The notes below the pieces were generated by a model. That model had not been told where the DNA came from and searched no databases. It saw only the letters and a program-made list of their open reading frames with translations. A stretch of DNA of 64,000 bases from positions 1,746,936 to 1,810,935 of the forward strand of contig JABAKD010000020.1 of NCBI GenBank assembly GCA_012845835.1. Direction: 5' to 3'. Origin of the DNA: Undaria pinnatifida. Its lineage: Eukaryota > Sar > Phaeophyceae > Laminariales > Alariaceae. The position numbers were made by a program, and so were the translations under genes. Position 1 is the stretch's first letter; the number at the start of each line of letters is the position of its first letter. Shown one piece after another: positions 11,161 to 23,855 of this stretch.

Positions 11161-13173
11161 TCCGTATCGTGCGTACCTGTACGCTATACTGCTGCTGCTG
11201 TGCGTGCTGCACCAACGTAATTGACGGCGCTTCGTACCGTCGATTGACTCGATCTACTGCTGCTCAGCTGCTTTGTATCCGAAATCTGTATACACAGTAG
11301 TACGCACGCCAAGCGTACGAGAGTATTCGTCGTACTGCCGTGCTGCTGCTGTACGATCGGGCCATGCGTTGTCATGCTGGGTGGCAGATTGCGGATGGCA
11401 GTATTCGCTTTTCCTTGTGTTTGCAGTGTTTTCTTTCTCTTCACTCTCAGAAGATTTTGTTTTTATGCGCCCCTTGGCAATACTGTCGCACTATCAATTC
11501 CGGCCTGCAGTTGATTACCGGTACGCCCTCAAGCCATTTCGGGAATTCGCGGAGCCGCAGTCGGGCGTAAGCCCGCCGCGGCAAGCCCCCTTTTATTTTC
11601 TAGTTCTATTTGAAAACGAACAGCAACACACAGAGCGCAGCGAGCAGCTGTCCCACTAGTATCCCTACAGCCCGCAGCAGCAGTACAGCAGAGAGCTGTA
11701 CGCTGCGAATACAACAAAAACACGATGCGCATTGGAGCTACAGCACTTAGTGTAGACCATCGCAGCACTACTGTTCGCAGTAAGAAACCTTAGTTTCTCT
11801 CTGATAAGAGTTGTGAGTGTAAAGCCCGCAGGTGTCAAGCACCCGACACATGCGGCAGAAGTCTCACTTTTGAAATCGGCAACAACAAAGAAATGACAGT
11901 CCCAGATTGACACACATAAGGGATTGCCAACCTAGCATCAAACGCTAAAGAGTACAGTAGCTTACCATTTGCTGCCATGATCCGGGAGTTAGCTCCTAGC
12001 ACCGAGTACAGAAGCTGGCGATCCGAGGTCCCACGGAGGGCTATCACCATCACGGTGTCGGTGTTATAAAGATATAGAAGCTTTGCAACATAGGGGGAAA
12101 ATTGAAGTCTAGATCTAATTCCGCCGCACATCTGTCCTGCCGGTGCCGTAGCCAGCCAGGAATGCGATAGACGCAGCCCAGCGACCAAACTCTGATGCTA
12201 ATCGTACACAAAGGCTATCGAAGTGCTCGGGTTCAACAAGCAATGCACACACAAAGCACAAAGTAGACGCGACCTACATGCGGTCCCACTTGATGGGGCA
12301 TACTGACGGTGTCCGTTGTGTACGCCGAGAAGTATCGTACCAGTCAGGTATCATACTTGTAGGTGATACATGCACGCACGCAGACACTCACGATCTCGCA
12401 AACGACACATCCACACACCCACACCTTCACCCGTCAAGCGTGTACCATCTGACCAGCTATGAACCCAGGCTACACGAGCACCACACTGGCACGCATATGT
12501 ACCTAGCACCTCGTTGACCCGCATAATACACGCGTACATGATACCTCATGACCCATTGATACCTGAATGACGAACTCACGGATAGAATAATATAATTAAT
12601 ACTCCGGAGTACAAGGGCTTCGCTCGCGGGCGGCTGGGCGCCGCCCGCTACGCTTGCGGAAGGAGGAATGGACATCCAGTAGAAAGGCGGAAAAGAAGCA
12701 CAAATGGCGCAACTGGCGACTTGAAAATGCCAAGAGGTCCATATATAGTACAACGGTACAGGATAGAGACGATTATGATTATGAGTTTGTTATCATCCAT
12801 TCGCCCAGTCCATGATGGGCACGTCGGAGGACTTGCTTTGCATATCCTTCCACCTCTCAGGTAGCACCTAGCTAGGTCCTGTACACTTATTAATAGCTCT
12901 CTCTGAGTCGATCATCAATAATAAATTATCGCAGTGCATAAACACCAGGCACGCGCTTGTCAAGGATAGAGACAGGAAAACTACAACTTAAGATGTAAAG
13001 GAGCGCAGTGCCAAAAAAAACATGCTGGAAGCAGGAACTTGAACGCACACACCGCAAACATGTGAAGTACATTTGTATTCCTGAAAGACGAAGAGCACGC
13101 ATTTAGGCATAGTTCTCAAAAAACGATGCTGGTATAATAAACCACAACTTAACGTTCTATAAAGAACGTGCTG
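11161..13173. other. No supported gene
   Basis: Frames here are short and without domain signal. A GC-rich hairpin-like segment lies near 12610-12660 (GCGGGCGGC and GCCGCCCGC). A similar motif with comparable surroundings recurs near 55490-55520, so it may be part of a small dispersed repeat. Confidence 0.3.
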
Positions 13174-13720
13174 TCAACATTGCTTCCGAAGGAGCATGCA
13201 GGCTTGCTTGGACCCTTCCTCCTCAGCGGAGGTACCCAGCACCTTGCACTCTTGTTTTTTGTCGATGATCTTGTGGATCTGTCCACAAACGTTGAAGCAT
13301 GGCGGGAGAACGTCGATAAGTATGTGTAAAAAAGTATTCGTACTTCTCTCCAGCAGACGTCGTAACCATCTAAATTATTGGAGCTCCTTTCGTTGTTAAT
13401 AATTGTTGTGGTATTGTTGTACTTGCTCTTGGTACTTGGAAAAAGAGCCGCACTTCATAGACTATATCCGCACGCCATCCCCTAGTCTTGAGCAAGAGAC
13501 ATGGATGTCTCGACTCGTGACACACAGGACGCAAGATAAGAGTAGAACGTACCTCGATGTCGAACGCCCTCGTGGCACCGTGGGAATGGAATGCGGGATG
13601 TATGTCGAGCAAGTGGTCGCCTGCCTTCTTCAGGAGGTCACCGACCTTGATGTCACCGGTGCACTTCGTGTTTATGTCCTCGCCGACTTGGCGGCCCTCG
13701 GCGGCTGCTTCGCAGGGCTT
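13174..13720 (-). CDS. Unrecognised protein, last two exons
   Basis: Exon 13720-13553 (56 codons) is flanked by CAG acceptor and GTACGT donor. Exon 13347-13174 (57 codons plus stop) follows in the same phase. The first encodes a polar, helical-looking segment (KPCEAAAEGRQVGEDI, later DLLKKAGDHLLDIHPAFHSH). The second has a short hydrophobic start and six cysteines (PCFNVCGQ, QECKV, QACMLL, final KQC). The spaced cysteines could form disulfides in a secreted or ER protein, but I do not recognise a family. Upstream exons were not found. The exon structure is convincing; the function is unknown. Confidence 0.55.
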
Positions 13721-14209
13721 CTGCAAACGACAACAACGGATGGGAATACCTTGCGTTCAGTGAATGTTCAAAATAGTAAGGCCACGTAGCTGTCGTCGAT
13801 TTCCAAAGTTGGAAAGGAAGTCGTACAATTTAACACTGTTGTAATGAAAGCGGTCGTTTATGGGCAAAGCCCTGCCTGGTACCACAACGTTGCTAACACC
13901 TATGAAACCACCACTGGAACAGGAACGAACGGGATTCACAGTCGCAACTGGTAAGCGTAAGCCCCGGTATACTGCTATATAAGGCCTACCGGCGGAATAC
14001 CGACAACGAAGGGTAAGAGACAGTACCTGCTGTATATATTGTTCGGTACTACTCTATTACTGCTGCTATCAACACTATTACGACCGACGTGTACTGCGAT
14101 TCCTGAAGAGGTTGCGCACCCTACTTGTACTCGTTAATACAAAGAGTTCATGTGGTTGTATGAAAAATGAGTAACAGTAGTAGTACACCGCGTCACTACA
14201 TGAACAACT

Positions 14210-14795
14210 CGCTAACCCCAATCACGGGACTGCTCTCCAGCATCACCCAGGTTAACTTCAGCTTCTGTTTACTGCTATATATCAACCTCCAGTGTGTACT
14301 GCGACTGGTGCTGAGGTATCATGCTGCTGTGTTATTTATCACTGCATGGACCATTTTTACAACCCTGGCTGACCCCCGTGATGAGACTTGCCCGTTTTCA
14401 TTGCGTCTTACATGTATAGATACCACGTAGTCGTAGTCGTACATCCAAAACGTGTGTTTATATCACAGCACAAGGCGTCACTGCATGGACCACTTGTTCA
14501 ACCCCCGCTTACCCCGATGACGGGACTGCCCCGTACTCGTAGTCGTACATACATGAAGTGTGTTTGGCTGTACGTATGAAAAAGAAATCGCATCAAACAG
14601 CGTCACTGCATAGGTCTACTCGTAGACCTGAGTACTTGTACAATTCCCGCTTATACCCCGATGACGGGACTGCCCCGTACACGTACTCGTACATGCAAAA
14701 GTGTGTTTGTACGCATGAAAAAGGAATCACAGCACACAACTGCGTAGACAACTAGTACAACATGCTTACCCCGACGACGGGACTGCCCTCCGTGA
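14210..14795. repeat. Degenerate tandem repeat, about 115-145 bp period
   Basis: The word CGATGACGGGACTGCC or close variants recurs near 14216, 14370, 14511, 14655 and 14769. It is followed each time by CGTAC-rich sequence and, in most copies, a GTGTGTTT word. Copies are only partly alike, so the array is old. Confidence 0.65.
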
Positions 14796-14824
14796 CCACC
14801 AAGGCGAACTTGAGTTTGTTCAGG

Positions 14825-15136
14825 CTACGCGTCCCCAAGCACAGCTTCCACACCTTGTGGTAGTTCGACCACGCTGGTGTAGCACACACATGCTACAGCA
14901 GACGTTGCAGACAGGCACACAAGGTCAAACTCACGTTTCGTCAAGCTCTCAGCTCCTTCGTTAGGGACGCCGATCGAAGGTGAATCACAGGTGTCCGCGT
15001 CACACCAGTCACACACACGAGGGTTGTCGCCGCTTCCCCAGTGCTTCTTGTTAAGGTTATGAAAAGCTTGGCACGTGGAAGGCTCGTCACTCCTGCAGGT
15101 GTCGCAGACAGCGTACTGGAGGAACTCCTGTTTTTC
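14825..15136 (-). CDS. Cys-rich (putative zinc-binding) protein, terminal exon
   Basis: A TAG acceptor gives an exon starting at 15136 that is open for 103 codons to the stop at 14825. Paired cysteines occur as VCDTC, STCQAFH, VCDWC and ADTC within about 45 residues, which fits a zinc-binding module. The remainder is not distinctive. An adjoining upstream frame (15327 to about 15140) is Gly/Ser-rich and has WPCPSKGC, which could be the preceding exon, but no well-formed donor in the right phase was found. Possible identities include a transposon-derived or a host zinc-finger protein. Confidence 0.35.
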   Translation of the reverse strand, partial: EKQEFLQYAVCDTCRSDEPSTCQAFHNLNKKHWGSGDNPRVCDWCDADTCDSPSIGVPNEGAESLTKREFDLVCLSATSAVACVCYTSVVELPQGVEAVLGDA

Positions 15137-15329
15137 CTATTTCGTGCGATGAGGAAGCCGTCACAACCCTTGCTCGGGCACGGCCAATCAGGATTGCCAG
15201 AAGAAGCTGAGTCCCGTTCTTGCCCGACCAGCTTCCACACGCCTGATCCTGAACCTCCACCACCCCCACTGTTGGCGGAGCCTCCTCCCGCACTAGCCTT
15301 GGTCCGCTTCGCAAATTTCAACTTCAAAT

Positions 15330-17215
15330 TGTTATTGCCGATCCGGCAAATTTCAAATTCAAATTGTTTGCAGCCGTCAACGGCAATTCCCTCCCAACAG
15401 CCAGCAATTGGCCAACTTCAAAAGTAAAAGTACAAAAAGAAGTTGCTGAAAAAGCAAAATGAAAATATCAGAGCAAGCAGTAAAGATGAGAGAATGAGAG
15501 CTAAGTAAGAATGAGACTAGGGAAAGCAAGGAAGGCAAGGAACTTCGGGACGGTTCTTTTCCCCAGCAACTAATTTTCTTTTCGGCAATTACGGGCTGAG
15601 AAGGGCTAAGAGGGGGGAGGATATGCCGAGCGAGACGTCCGAGGGGGGCGAGGTCTAGGTATATAGCTTTATTATAAAAATTAAAATACACTCCAGCTGT
15701 GAGATCGAATATGCGGCGCGATCACGAACGATTCACGCAGTTCACTCTTCGTTTCGCGTCTCGGGAACGGGAAAAAGTACGTGTAACGTGTACCTGGTAA
15801 CGTGTAAAACGTGAAACCCGTACCAGGTAACGCGTACGATTGCGAGTCTACGAGCTTAACGACGCATATACGTAACGATTGGCTATCTGACGACGAAGAG
15901 CTCATGACTCACGGCTCGCGACTCATTGTTTCACCAGGAAGCGATGGCACTGTGACTGTCAGTCGTACGTACACGTTGATTGACCTTGAGGGCGTCTCAA
16001 CCCGCATTATAGATTCCCGCCCTTCACCCTACACCCTCGCAGCTTATGAACAGGATATATCAAGATACCTAGAGGCATTGTGATCAGGAAACAGTTTCCG
16101 CTGTAAGAAGTTGAAAGAGTCGTTCATGTCACGCTGACGTTATCATATATATGTGTACACCGGTACACAACAATACTACACGTTACGAGTAGTTGGGGTG
16201 TACGAGAAATAGCGGCACGCTCACGCTCCCCCTGGTACACCCTGGAACTGGAAGGCAAACAACTCCAAAGCCGTATAACATGATATGATATCACACAATT
16301 TGTTGAAGTATTAATAGTATATATCGTCAATCCAATAACCTCGGCGAATGGTGAAACCGACGCGGAACGAACCGTCCGTGGCGGTTGGGTCGAGAACCTG
16401 GAACCCACACACAGGAGGCAGGATGAATGTAAAATATTATCAGCTTTCGGCGCACGTATTAATTGGATATTCATGCGCTCTTTATACCCTCCTGCCGACT
16501 CTGGGTTGACCTCCGGGGAATTGCCCATGCTATATCGAGATCTGGTGGCACCCCCCCTCCACGGGTACGACGGCGCGTGCGCGCGCGGGGAGGGGTGCTC
16601 ATTTCGTGCATAGCTGCCATAGACCCTCGCATGCCTACAATCGCCACGCCGGGTTTCACCGCCGGCCAGGCAGACGCCGCGTGCACCACGAACGAAGCAC
16701 CGTGAGGCGTTCGGCGATTTGTACGAAGGATGAGATACACCCTACTAAGAAGAACAGTTTGTAAGGCGCACTCCCGCTTGCCGGGATGGGAGGACTGCCA
16801 ACCTCTGAGGTACAAGGGCTGTGCCTGGAGTCCTTTCTGCGCCAGCATTTACGCCATCGAGAGCGTCGGAGTGCCATTGGCCCCTTCTGCTGCTGCTGTG
16901 AGGGGTTTTGAATAAAATATGAGGGTGTTATGATGAGAAACTTGCCAAATATTTCCGAAAACTTGTCAAAAATGTGCCGTGTTTCGCGTTAGAAAGATTT
17001 GTCGCCTTTTTTGGAAAGCGTCGCCGATTTTTTTTTGCCAAAATAGCAAGTTTTTGGAAATTTCGTTTGGTCGTTAGAAACGACTCATATGATAGCTTTC
17101 TTTCATACTGATGACGCGGCTTCAAACGTTTTTGTTTTCGTTTTCTGGTGTGGTCACTTTTTCTTCACAGAGACAGCAATGAGGATAATCCGTAACTAAC
17201 TGCCTCGTGGGTTAA
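15330..17215. other. No supported gene
   Basis: A 90-codon open frame at 15811-16083 (plus) has reasonable composition but no recognised motif. The segment around 16615-16740 resembles 26300-26460, so it is part of a dispersed repeat. Confidence 0.3.
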
Positions 17216-17479
17216 TGTTGATTGGTCTCTAGAGGTGTACACGCGGCTGGCGCGGGAAGGCGTGGTGGTGACTCAAGACGGTGAAACAGAATTCTCTTAT
17301 ATTCAGCCGTCGAGCGACAGCTGGTGGCGATTCATGCAAAGAAGCAATCAGCGAAATAAACTTCCCATTTCTTCCGCTGAGTGTCCCCTTAGGCCTTATA
17401 CATAAAATCCTTTATCAATACATGGAACTCCCTCACATAAAATGAATCCTAACCGCCGTGTTCATGAGGATAACCAACA
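17216..17479 (-). repeat. 3' LTR of the copia element
   Basis: 264 bp, related to 21117-21384 over its whole length with scattered substitutions and small indels. The minus-strand sequence just upstream is purine-rich (GAGGAGAGGGGA). Confidence 0.85.
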
Positions 17480-18047
17480 TCCCCTCTCCTCATTATACAC
17501 GGCGAACACACTGATATCCGCCCTGCTCTGTGTATGACAAGGCACGACATCGCAGGGTTGATATATCGCAATATCATAACCAACGCAAATCAATCTCAGA
17601 CCAAATTCGAAAACCAAAAACGCAATATGAAAGGTCAAATCGTCCACTCAAAAATCAAACACCTCTCAAATCAAACCCTCAAATTCTTAAACTAAACAAC
17701 AACAGCCTTGCACACTAGAAACATCAAATACTCTCGAAAATAATTGCCTTGCCAGGAAAAACTTCATTTTCTTCGGATTTATGACTCAGATAAACTCTCT
17801 GATTGTCCCCAGTTTTCTGAAAATACCAGTATTCAGTATATGACCTAGCTGAATCAGGAAAAACCCAACTCTTTATTTATACGAAAATGAAAGCAACTCC
17901 AGAAACTTCGCATGCTGCACGACGAACCACACGTATATAGCAGCGGGACATTTTCAACTACTTAAAAACTCAATCTCGAATAACCAAATATCTCTCCGAA
18001 AAACTGACGATTAAAATCCGTACTCTGAAATCAATATATCACTACCC

Positions 18048-21024
18048 TCACCCCGAAAAAAGCATCAAATGTTCATCAGAAAATCCCGGTGATAACAAAA
18101 ACAACCTGTAATCGAGCGACTTTGTCAAGACGTCTGCATATTGATCATCCGACTCGACATGGGTAATCACAAACTCCCTGTTTGTTAGATGCCATCTCTC
18201 AGCGTTGACAGGTCTTATATGGACGGACGTGGGACAAGCAAGACTCCCAGATGTTCACACAAATCTCATTTATATTATCGAACCTCCGGAACCGTCGAGC
18301 TTGACTCGGTCTCATATGGAGCAAAACTACGAGTGACAACTCATGGCTAATCATGCAGGAAATTATCCGACCAAATAGCCCCCTTACACCTCATACATGA
18401 ATCCCGTACCAATATATCAAACTCCCCGATATAACATGGATCATAACCGTCGTGTTCATGAGGACAACCAACACTCCCCCATAAAAATAAGTTCCCGCAA
18501 AAAATGGTGTCGCACGTCGATGTGCTTCGAGCTCGACGTGCACACTGGGTTTTGTGCCAGGTTCTTCACCCCCCCATTTCTCTCGAAAACGACGATGCAC
18601 ATCGTACCAAACCCCGGAAAAATAAAAATCTACACATACCGCAAGAACATCGCCTTCTTAATGGTGTCTGCCAGTGCTACATACTCGGCCTCAGTGGTCG
18701 AGAGCGTGACACATGTACGGGTTCTCAAAAACCAGCACACACATGCGCCCGCACACATTATAGCACCACCTGAAACTGACCTCCTGTCAGCGGCTTTGCT
18801 AGCATAGTCAGCATCTGTAAACGCTACCAGCTCAAGCCCACTACCCTTCTGGAATGTAATACCGATTTCACGCGTAGAAAATACATACTCTACAATACAA
18901 ATCGCTGTCCTCCAGTGCACCTCCCTAGGCTGATTCGCGTATCTTGCTACCACTCTCACCGCGTTCGCAATATCCGGTCGTGTTTGGTTCGCAAGCCACA
19001 TCAAGCACCCCACCAACTCGCGAAAAGGCCAATCGCCCACGGGTTCATTCTCGTCGAACTCCTCGAGCTTCAGACCAGACCAGTTGAAAGCGGGGTATTC
19101 CTCCCAGAACTAACATCAAACCTCGCCGCCGTGTTTTCAGAGAAAGCTTGTTGCGAATTTTTCAAAGTACCAGCATCCCAATCCCTCTAAAAACGACAAC
19201 CAGCATACCACCGCAACTCGCCCAGATTGTTGATAGAAACAAGGCGATTCAGATCTTCATGAAACTGGTCGCATCTAGCCTTAAGCCCTACCGTAAAAGT
19301 ATCATCTACATGAACTACTGTTACTATGGAAACGGAGCCCGACTCGATCAATTACAAGACACACGCATCAGCGAAGCCCTGCTCAAATCCAAGATTGTTA
19401 ATGTGGGTGATAATATGGTGGTGCCACGACCTCGACGCTTGCTTCAAGCCGTAAAAACTGCGGTTCAACCTGACTGTCTTACCGGACAATTGCCGCAACC
19501 AGGGGGTAATCGCAAAAAAACATCATCTTCCAGACTTGACTGAACGAATGTTTGATCGGCATCAAAATGACACAACTCCAAACCCAACCCGCACGCAATA
19601 GCACCCAACAAACGAAAACAAGACGCAGCGGGCGTCGGGGCAAAAGTCTGAAAAAAATCACCGCCTTCACGCTGCTTAAAGCCTCGCGCCATCAGTCTCG
19701 CCTTCGCTCGAACCACATAGCCATGCCCGTTGGGCTTCCAGGCGAACACTCATTTCGCCGAGATGACGTTCAGCCCGTCTGGTTGCTACATCTCCCCAAG
19801 CGTCCCCGCGCTCGCCAGTCCACGGTACTCCTTGTCCATCGCCCGCCTCCAAACAGCCGAATACTCATCCGCACACGCTTCAGCATACTAATTCGGCGTT
19901 GAAAGCTCGCTCACCGGGCGTGTGGGAAGGGGGAGATTATCGAGCGGCGGAGCTTGGTGAAAAACACGTGACCTATGCTTTATCTTGCTGCCATTAACGA
20001 CAGCAGCCCATGCCCCGCAGCTTCTCGGTGCCGCGCAGTCTCCCCCATAGTCCTGCCTAGCTGCACATCGTCACCATCCGGTTCCGCCGCAGCCTTTCGG
20101 TGTCGCACTGCCTCCCCCTTGGTCCTGCCCCGCTGCACACCGTCATCCTCCGGGCCGGGTTGTAACTACCCAACCCCCGGGCAGCACGCCTTGAAAGCTG
20201 TTGTTGCCGTGGCTGCTGCGGCGGCAACGGCGGTGACGATGACGGCGGCTGTGACGGCGACGGTGACTGCAGCGGCGGTGGCAGCGGCGGCGGCAGCGAC
20301 GGTGGAGACGACGGTTGCGGCGGCAACATCGAAGACGGTGGCGGTGGTTCATACCGGGCTCTGGGGTCTCCCAAAGGCTCCGGCGTACCCGGGGAAGGCG
20401 GCGGTGACGGTGACGGCGGAGAGCTCTTGTTCTCCGGAGGTAGTACCCCCACAAACGGTTTTCTCGGGTGCTCCCAAGTAACGTCGCAGGAGTATGACGT
20501 CCGTCCAGACATCAACTGAACCTACCAACCATTATCTCCTTCTGAGTGTGTCTCTGTTCCAATTCCTCCTGTGACACATTCATGTCACCTACCATAACCG
20601 GGTTATAGGTTGCCTTGAGGACGTAGAGACAACTAATCGACGACGAAAACGTCTGAAACTTGCCACGCCAGATTCCGAAGTCTGCCTCTATGTTATCAAA
20701 ATTGGGGAGTCTTAGTTGCGTTAAATTCGGACGGAACAGAGAAAGTTGCGACGTGCCCGTTTGGGTTGCCAGCCCAGATGTTGGCACAGCAGGAGACGAT
20801 GTAGAATCCCTCGCCGGTGTTTCTCCGCTTCTCCCCCCACCGGCCCCCCTTGCTACCTCAGCTTGCAGTGCCTCCATCTCGGCATGTAGCTTCTGCTCCT
20901 CCACTCTCCGTCGCAGGACCTCTATATCTCATTTTGTCTCTTGTATCTCTCCCTCTCTTCTCTCTCTCTGCTCTCGCTCTCTTGATCTCTGCTAACACGC
21001 TCGCCTCAATGTTTCGACCATCGT
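18048..21024 (-). pseudogene. copia gag-pol remnant
   Basis: The frame starts MSDHDGRN at 21024 and is soon broken by a frame change and a stop. Gag continues to about 20512. At about 20500 the reading jumps directly to the integrase C-terminus (VTWEHPRKPFVGVLP) followed by a Pro/Ser linker, so protease and the integrase catalytic core are deleted. Reverse transcriptase survives at 19749-19465 (ARLMARGFKQREGGDFF, HFDADQTFVQSSLEDDVF). RNase H survives at about 19040-18500 (TDADYASKAADRRS, LSTTEAEYVAL, SSKHIDVRHHFLREL). The last pol residues (ITHVESDDQYADVLTKSL) reappear at about 18165-18110, beyond an inserted LTR. Several frameshifts make the element inactive. Confidence 0.85.
18203..18473 (-). 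mobile_element. Solo LTR nested in copia pol
   Basis: About 270 bp related to, but more diverged than, the two LTRs of the host element. It interrupts pol between HHFLREL and WHLTNREFVITHVES. Flanks are CTCAG and CTCCC, a possible decayed 5-bp duplication. One LTR alone is the usual product of recombination between the LTRs of a former insertion. Confidence 0.7.
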
Positions 21025-21116
21025 GATCTGACATATTTGTTTTTTTTCCACCTCTGTAGGCTGGCCTTGGCTGCGCTTATCAATAGAAGATGAACCGGCT
21101 GAAACTCACTAGTGTG

Positions 21117-21384
21117 TGTTGATTGGCTTCTAAAGGTGTACACGCAGCTGGCGCGGGACGGCGTGGTGGTGACTCAAGACGGTGACACAGAACTGTCGCT
21201 CTTGTATTATTCAGTCGTCGAGTGACAGCTCGTGGTGATTCATGCAAGGGAGCAATCGGCGAAGTAAACCTTCCATTCCTTCCGCTGAGTGTCCCCTTAT
21301 ACCTTATGCATAAATCCCTAATCAATACTTGGAACTCCCTCAAACAATGGATCCTAACCGCCGTGTTCATGAGGACAATCAACA
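21117..21384 (-). repeat. 5' LTR of the copia element
   Basis: 268 bp, partner of 17216-17479. The element's gag starts about 90 bp inside it on the minus strand. Confidence 0.85.
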
Positions 21385-21639
21385 GTTACTTACCATATGT
21401 GCACACTACGTGGTATCATCCCTTGTGCGAAGTTTAGGTTATCTATCCCGCGCAATAAGATCTAACTCAACCACCATTTCGGTTACCGCCCAAACATAAA
21501 AACGAGAAAAAAATTACGATACCCTGGTGGTCTCGTAGCTCGTGTAGTGAGAGGCGTGTCTCACAGCGTCGTTGGAGGGGGGAGAGGCATACTCGTTTGT
21601 TGCTTGTCTTAATCGTCTGACCATTGACCATGCACCCCT

Positions 21640-22011
21640 TTCGAGCTGGGTGGGAGGAATTCTACCTGAAAGGCGTTATTGAAGATGTCAACCTCAGGGA
21701 GAGCGCTGCTCTTCAATCCCCTCCCCGCGGAATCGACATGTGCCACCGTTGCTGATTTGGAATTTTCAATATGACAGTTACTTATCAGTTTCGTGCCGCT
21801 TCGGGCTATTGAACTATTATTCGGTACCTAGTAGTACCTGGCTGGCGTTCTTGGTGGTAGCACTGCTGTAAGCTCTCGCTTAGGAGCTTACTCTTCTCGG
21901 AGGTCTCACGCATAAGTTCTCTTCTCGACTTGCCTCTACCCTGTGGGTGGAAGACGTAATACAATGACTTGAAACCTACCCCGCTTGGAGCTAACGAAAA
22001 CTCTAGAGCCG
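21640..22011. repeat. Direct repeat, empty copy
   Basis: About 370 bp similar to 23405-23586 joined to 25606-25790. It contains the uninterrupted target sequence CGGTACCTAGTAG near 21824, exactly where the other copy carries the 2-kb chromodomain element. The pair probably are terminal repeats of an older retroelement whose interior is 22012-23404. Confidence 0.75.
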
Positions 22012-23404
22012 AACCGATTCGGTCTAGCCTCAAGGGGGATCTACGGTTCAGCAGTATTGGAACTGGGCCATGCTCTCGTCGAAGCTTGGTGGGGCAGGAA
22101 GGGCCGTGTTTGAGGAGCCAGTATTTTGGGAGACCAGCGGCTATGATACGAGCAGCAAGGCACAAGGAGGAGTCCGGTGGGGAGAAGGAGGGAGTCACCG
22201 CTGGTATGGCAGGGAGAGATGCTATTAATAGTAGGCGATATATTTGCGGTTAGGGTGGAGACCCGCAGATGGTATCATCTAAGATTCGTTGTCGATAGTA
22301 TACGTTTTTCGCCTGGTAGTTTGAAGCGTGTTTTCATGTTCAAATCAAACAGTCTTTGTAAATCCGAAAAACTTATAGTGTTTTTCTGGTGTAGGCAGGA
22401 CCAGAAGGGGACTGGTGGAGCTGATATACATACGATGACGATTTGGGGAAAAGGGCACGTAGGTGCATATTGAGAGGTGTACTGATTTGATACGTGGTAT
22501 TGGTGGTGGCACTGTTTGTACCGAATTTTGCGGGTATCTGTTGTTTTTGGCAGTGATCCTCTGATTGATTGCAAAATGAAGGAGGGTAAGAATATTCATG
22601 ATTGATCGGTTGTTCTACCAACAGTATCATTTTGCGAATGCTTGCTCGCAATGGAGAAGTGAAACATGAAATGATTTTGCGATGATCGAATAGTTTTCAT
22701 GGCCGGGAGGGTTTGGGCTGTTCGTGTCGACAGTTTGGCGACATGTTGTGGTTTATTTATTCGATTATTTGGAGCTGTAGCGAACAAAAGCCAAAAATGG
22801 GATATTTTTGGTTTTGTGATGGTTTGCAACTGACCAATATTTCGATTAATTAAGCTTGTTGGCGAGGATTGGTTTATAGGTTTTGCTGGTATCTCTTGTT
22901 TGTGTTTGCCTACATGTGTTGACGAGATGGGATGGGTATCCTTGTGACCGTACAGTACAGGACATACTGGTCTCAAAATGTTAGAGGAGATGCAAAGTGA
23001 TGGTTAGTCATTGAGTTACTGATCGATGTTGTTTTGCCGAACTTGATGGCAGATTGCAATCTCGTTTGGGAATTCGAATAATGATATATTTTGAGAACTT
23101 GAGTTAATTCACAGGCAAGTTATTTTGCATTTGTTTTGCAATAATGAAAACGGGGTGGCTTGGGGATGGTCAGATACTCTTTGTGTCAGGGAGAGCGTAG
23201 GCTAATTTTCACGTTGGATAAATTCTGTGTTTGTGGACAAGGATTTATGCTATATTGTTTTACCGGTATGCTCCGTGTATCTATGGCGGTAGTAGGAGAC
23301 AACGAGAGACGTTGACCTCGCAATCTCTGGCATTTTATCTGTCACATTAGTTTTTTTTCCTTGAAGGCGCGGCTGTTGTAATCTCTTCCTGTGATTACAA
23401 GAGC
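22012..23404. other. Interior between the older direct repeats
   Basis: AT-richer DNA lies between the two direct repeats. Frames are short and no gag, RT or integrase motif is visible, so any element here is non-autonomous or unrecognisable. Confidence 0.35.
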
Positions 23405-23586
23405 TGTTGTTGTAGGTGGGAGGATGGAAGAGGTTTTCGCTCATGAGGATGAGTTTTCTCTTGCCATTTTTGGTGTTTTAGGTGACGGAATTGAGTCCAT
23501 CGGGAGGTTGTTGATTTTGATCTTTCAGTATGATAGTTACTTCTCAGTTTCGTGCCGCTTCGGGCTATTGGGTTATTATTGGGTAC
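23405..23586. repeat. Direct repeat, occupied copy, left part
   Basis: Matches 21640-21826. It ends at GTAC, where the chromodomain element is inserted; the match resumes at about 25606. Confidence 0.7.
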
Positions 23587-23855
23587 TGTTAAGATACGGC
23601 CTCGAAAGGCCTGTAGATATCCGAATTTGAGATCATTTGGATGGGTTTCGTATGATAAGGTTGGCGGTTTATATTCGGGGAAGTTAGGAATTAGATCGGA
23701 GGCACGCGCCTCCGATCTCAGAAGCTATCCCGGGCTCTGGTGGAAACGAATAAAGCTACATCTCTACGAAGGAACGAAAGTGAGTACTCTCCGAAGACCT
23801 GCTCAATTGGCAGACCTGCAGGGGGCACTCTGTGTCCCCCACCTTTAATTTAACA
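23587..23855 (+). repeat. 5' LTR of the chromodomain element
   Basis: 269 bp; contains an internal perfect hairpin (GATCGGAGGC and GCCTCCGATC around 23694-23717). Confidence 0.9.

Larger units (their letters stand above)
17216..21384 (-). mobile_element. Ty1/copia LTR retrotransposon, degenerate and internally deleted
   Basis: Two LTRs of 264 and 268 bp (17216-17479 and 21117-21384) begin and end with the short inverted repeat TGTTG...CAACA. They are flanked by near-matching 5-bp duplications, GTTAA and GTTAC. Coding remnants lie between them on the minus strand in the order gag, integrase C-terminus and proline-rich linker, reverse transcriptase, RNase H. A purine-rich tract abuts the 3' LTR on the minus strand, as expected for second-strand priming. 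Protease and the integrase core are missing. A solo LTR is inserted in the end of pol. Confidence 0.85.

Noticed and set aside
20057..20515. Proline-rich 152-codon frame as a host cell-wall protein
   Set aside because: It begins with the copia integrase C-terminal motif and lies in line between gag and RT, so it is the pol linker.
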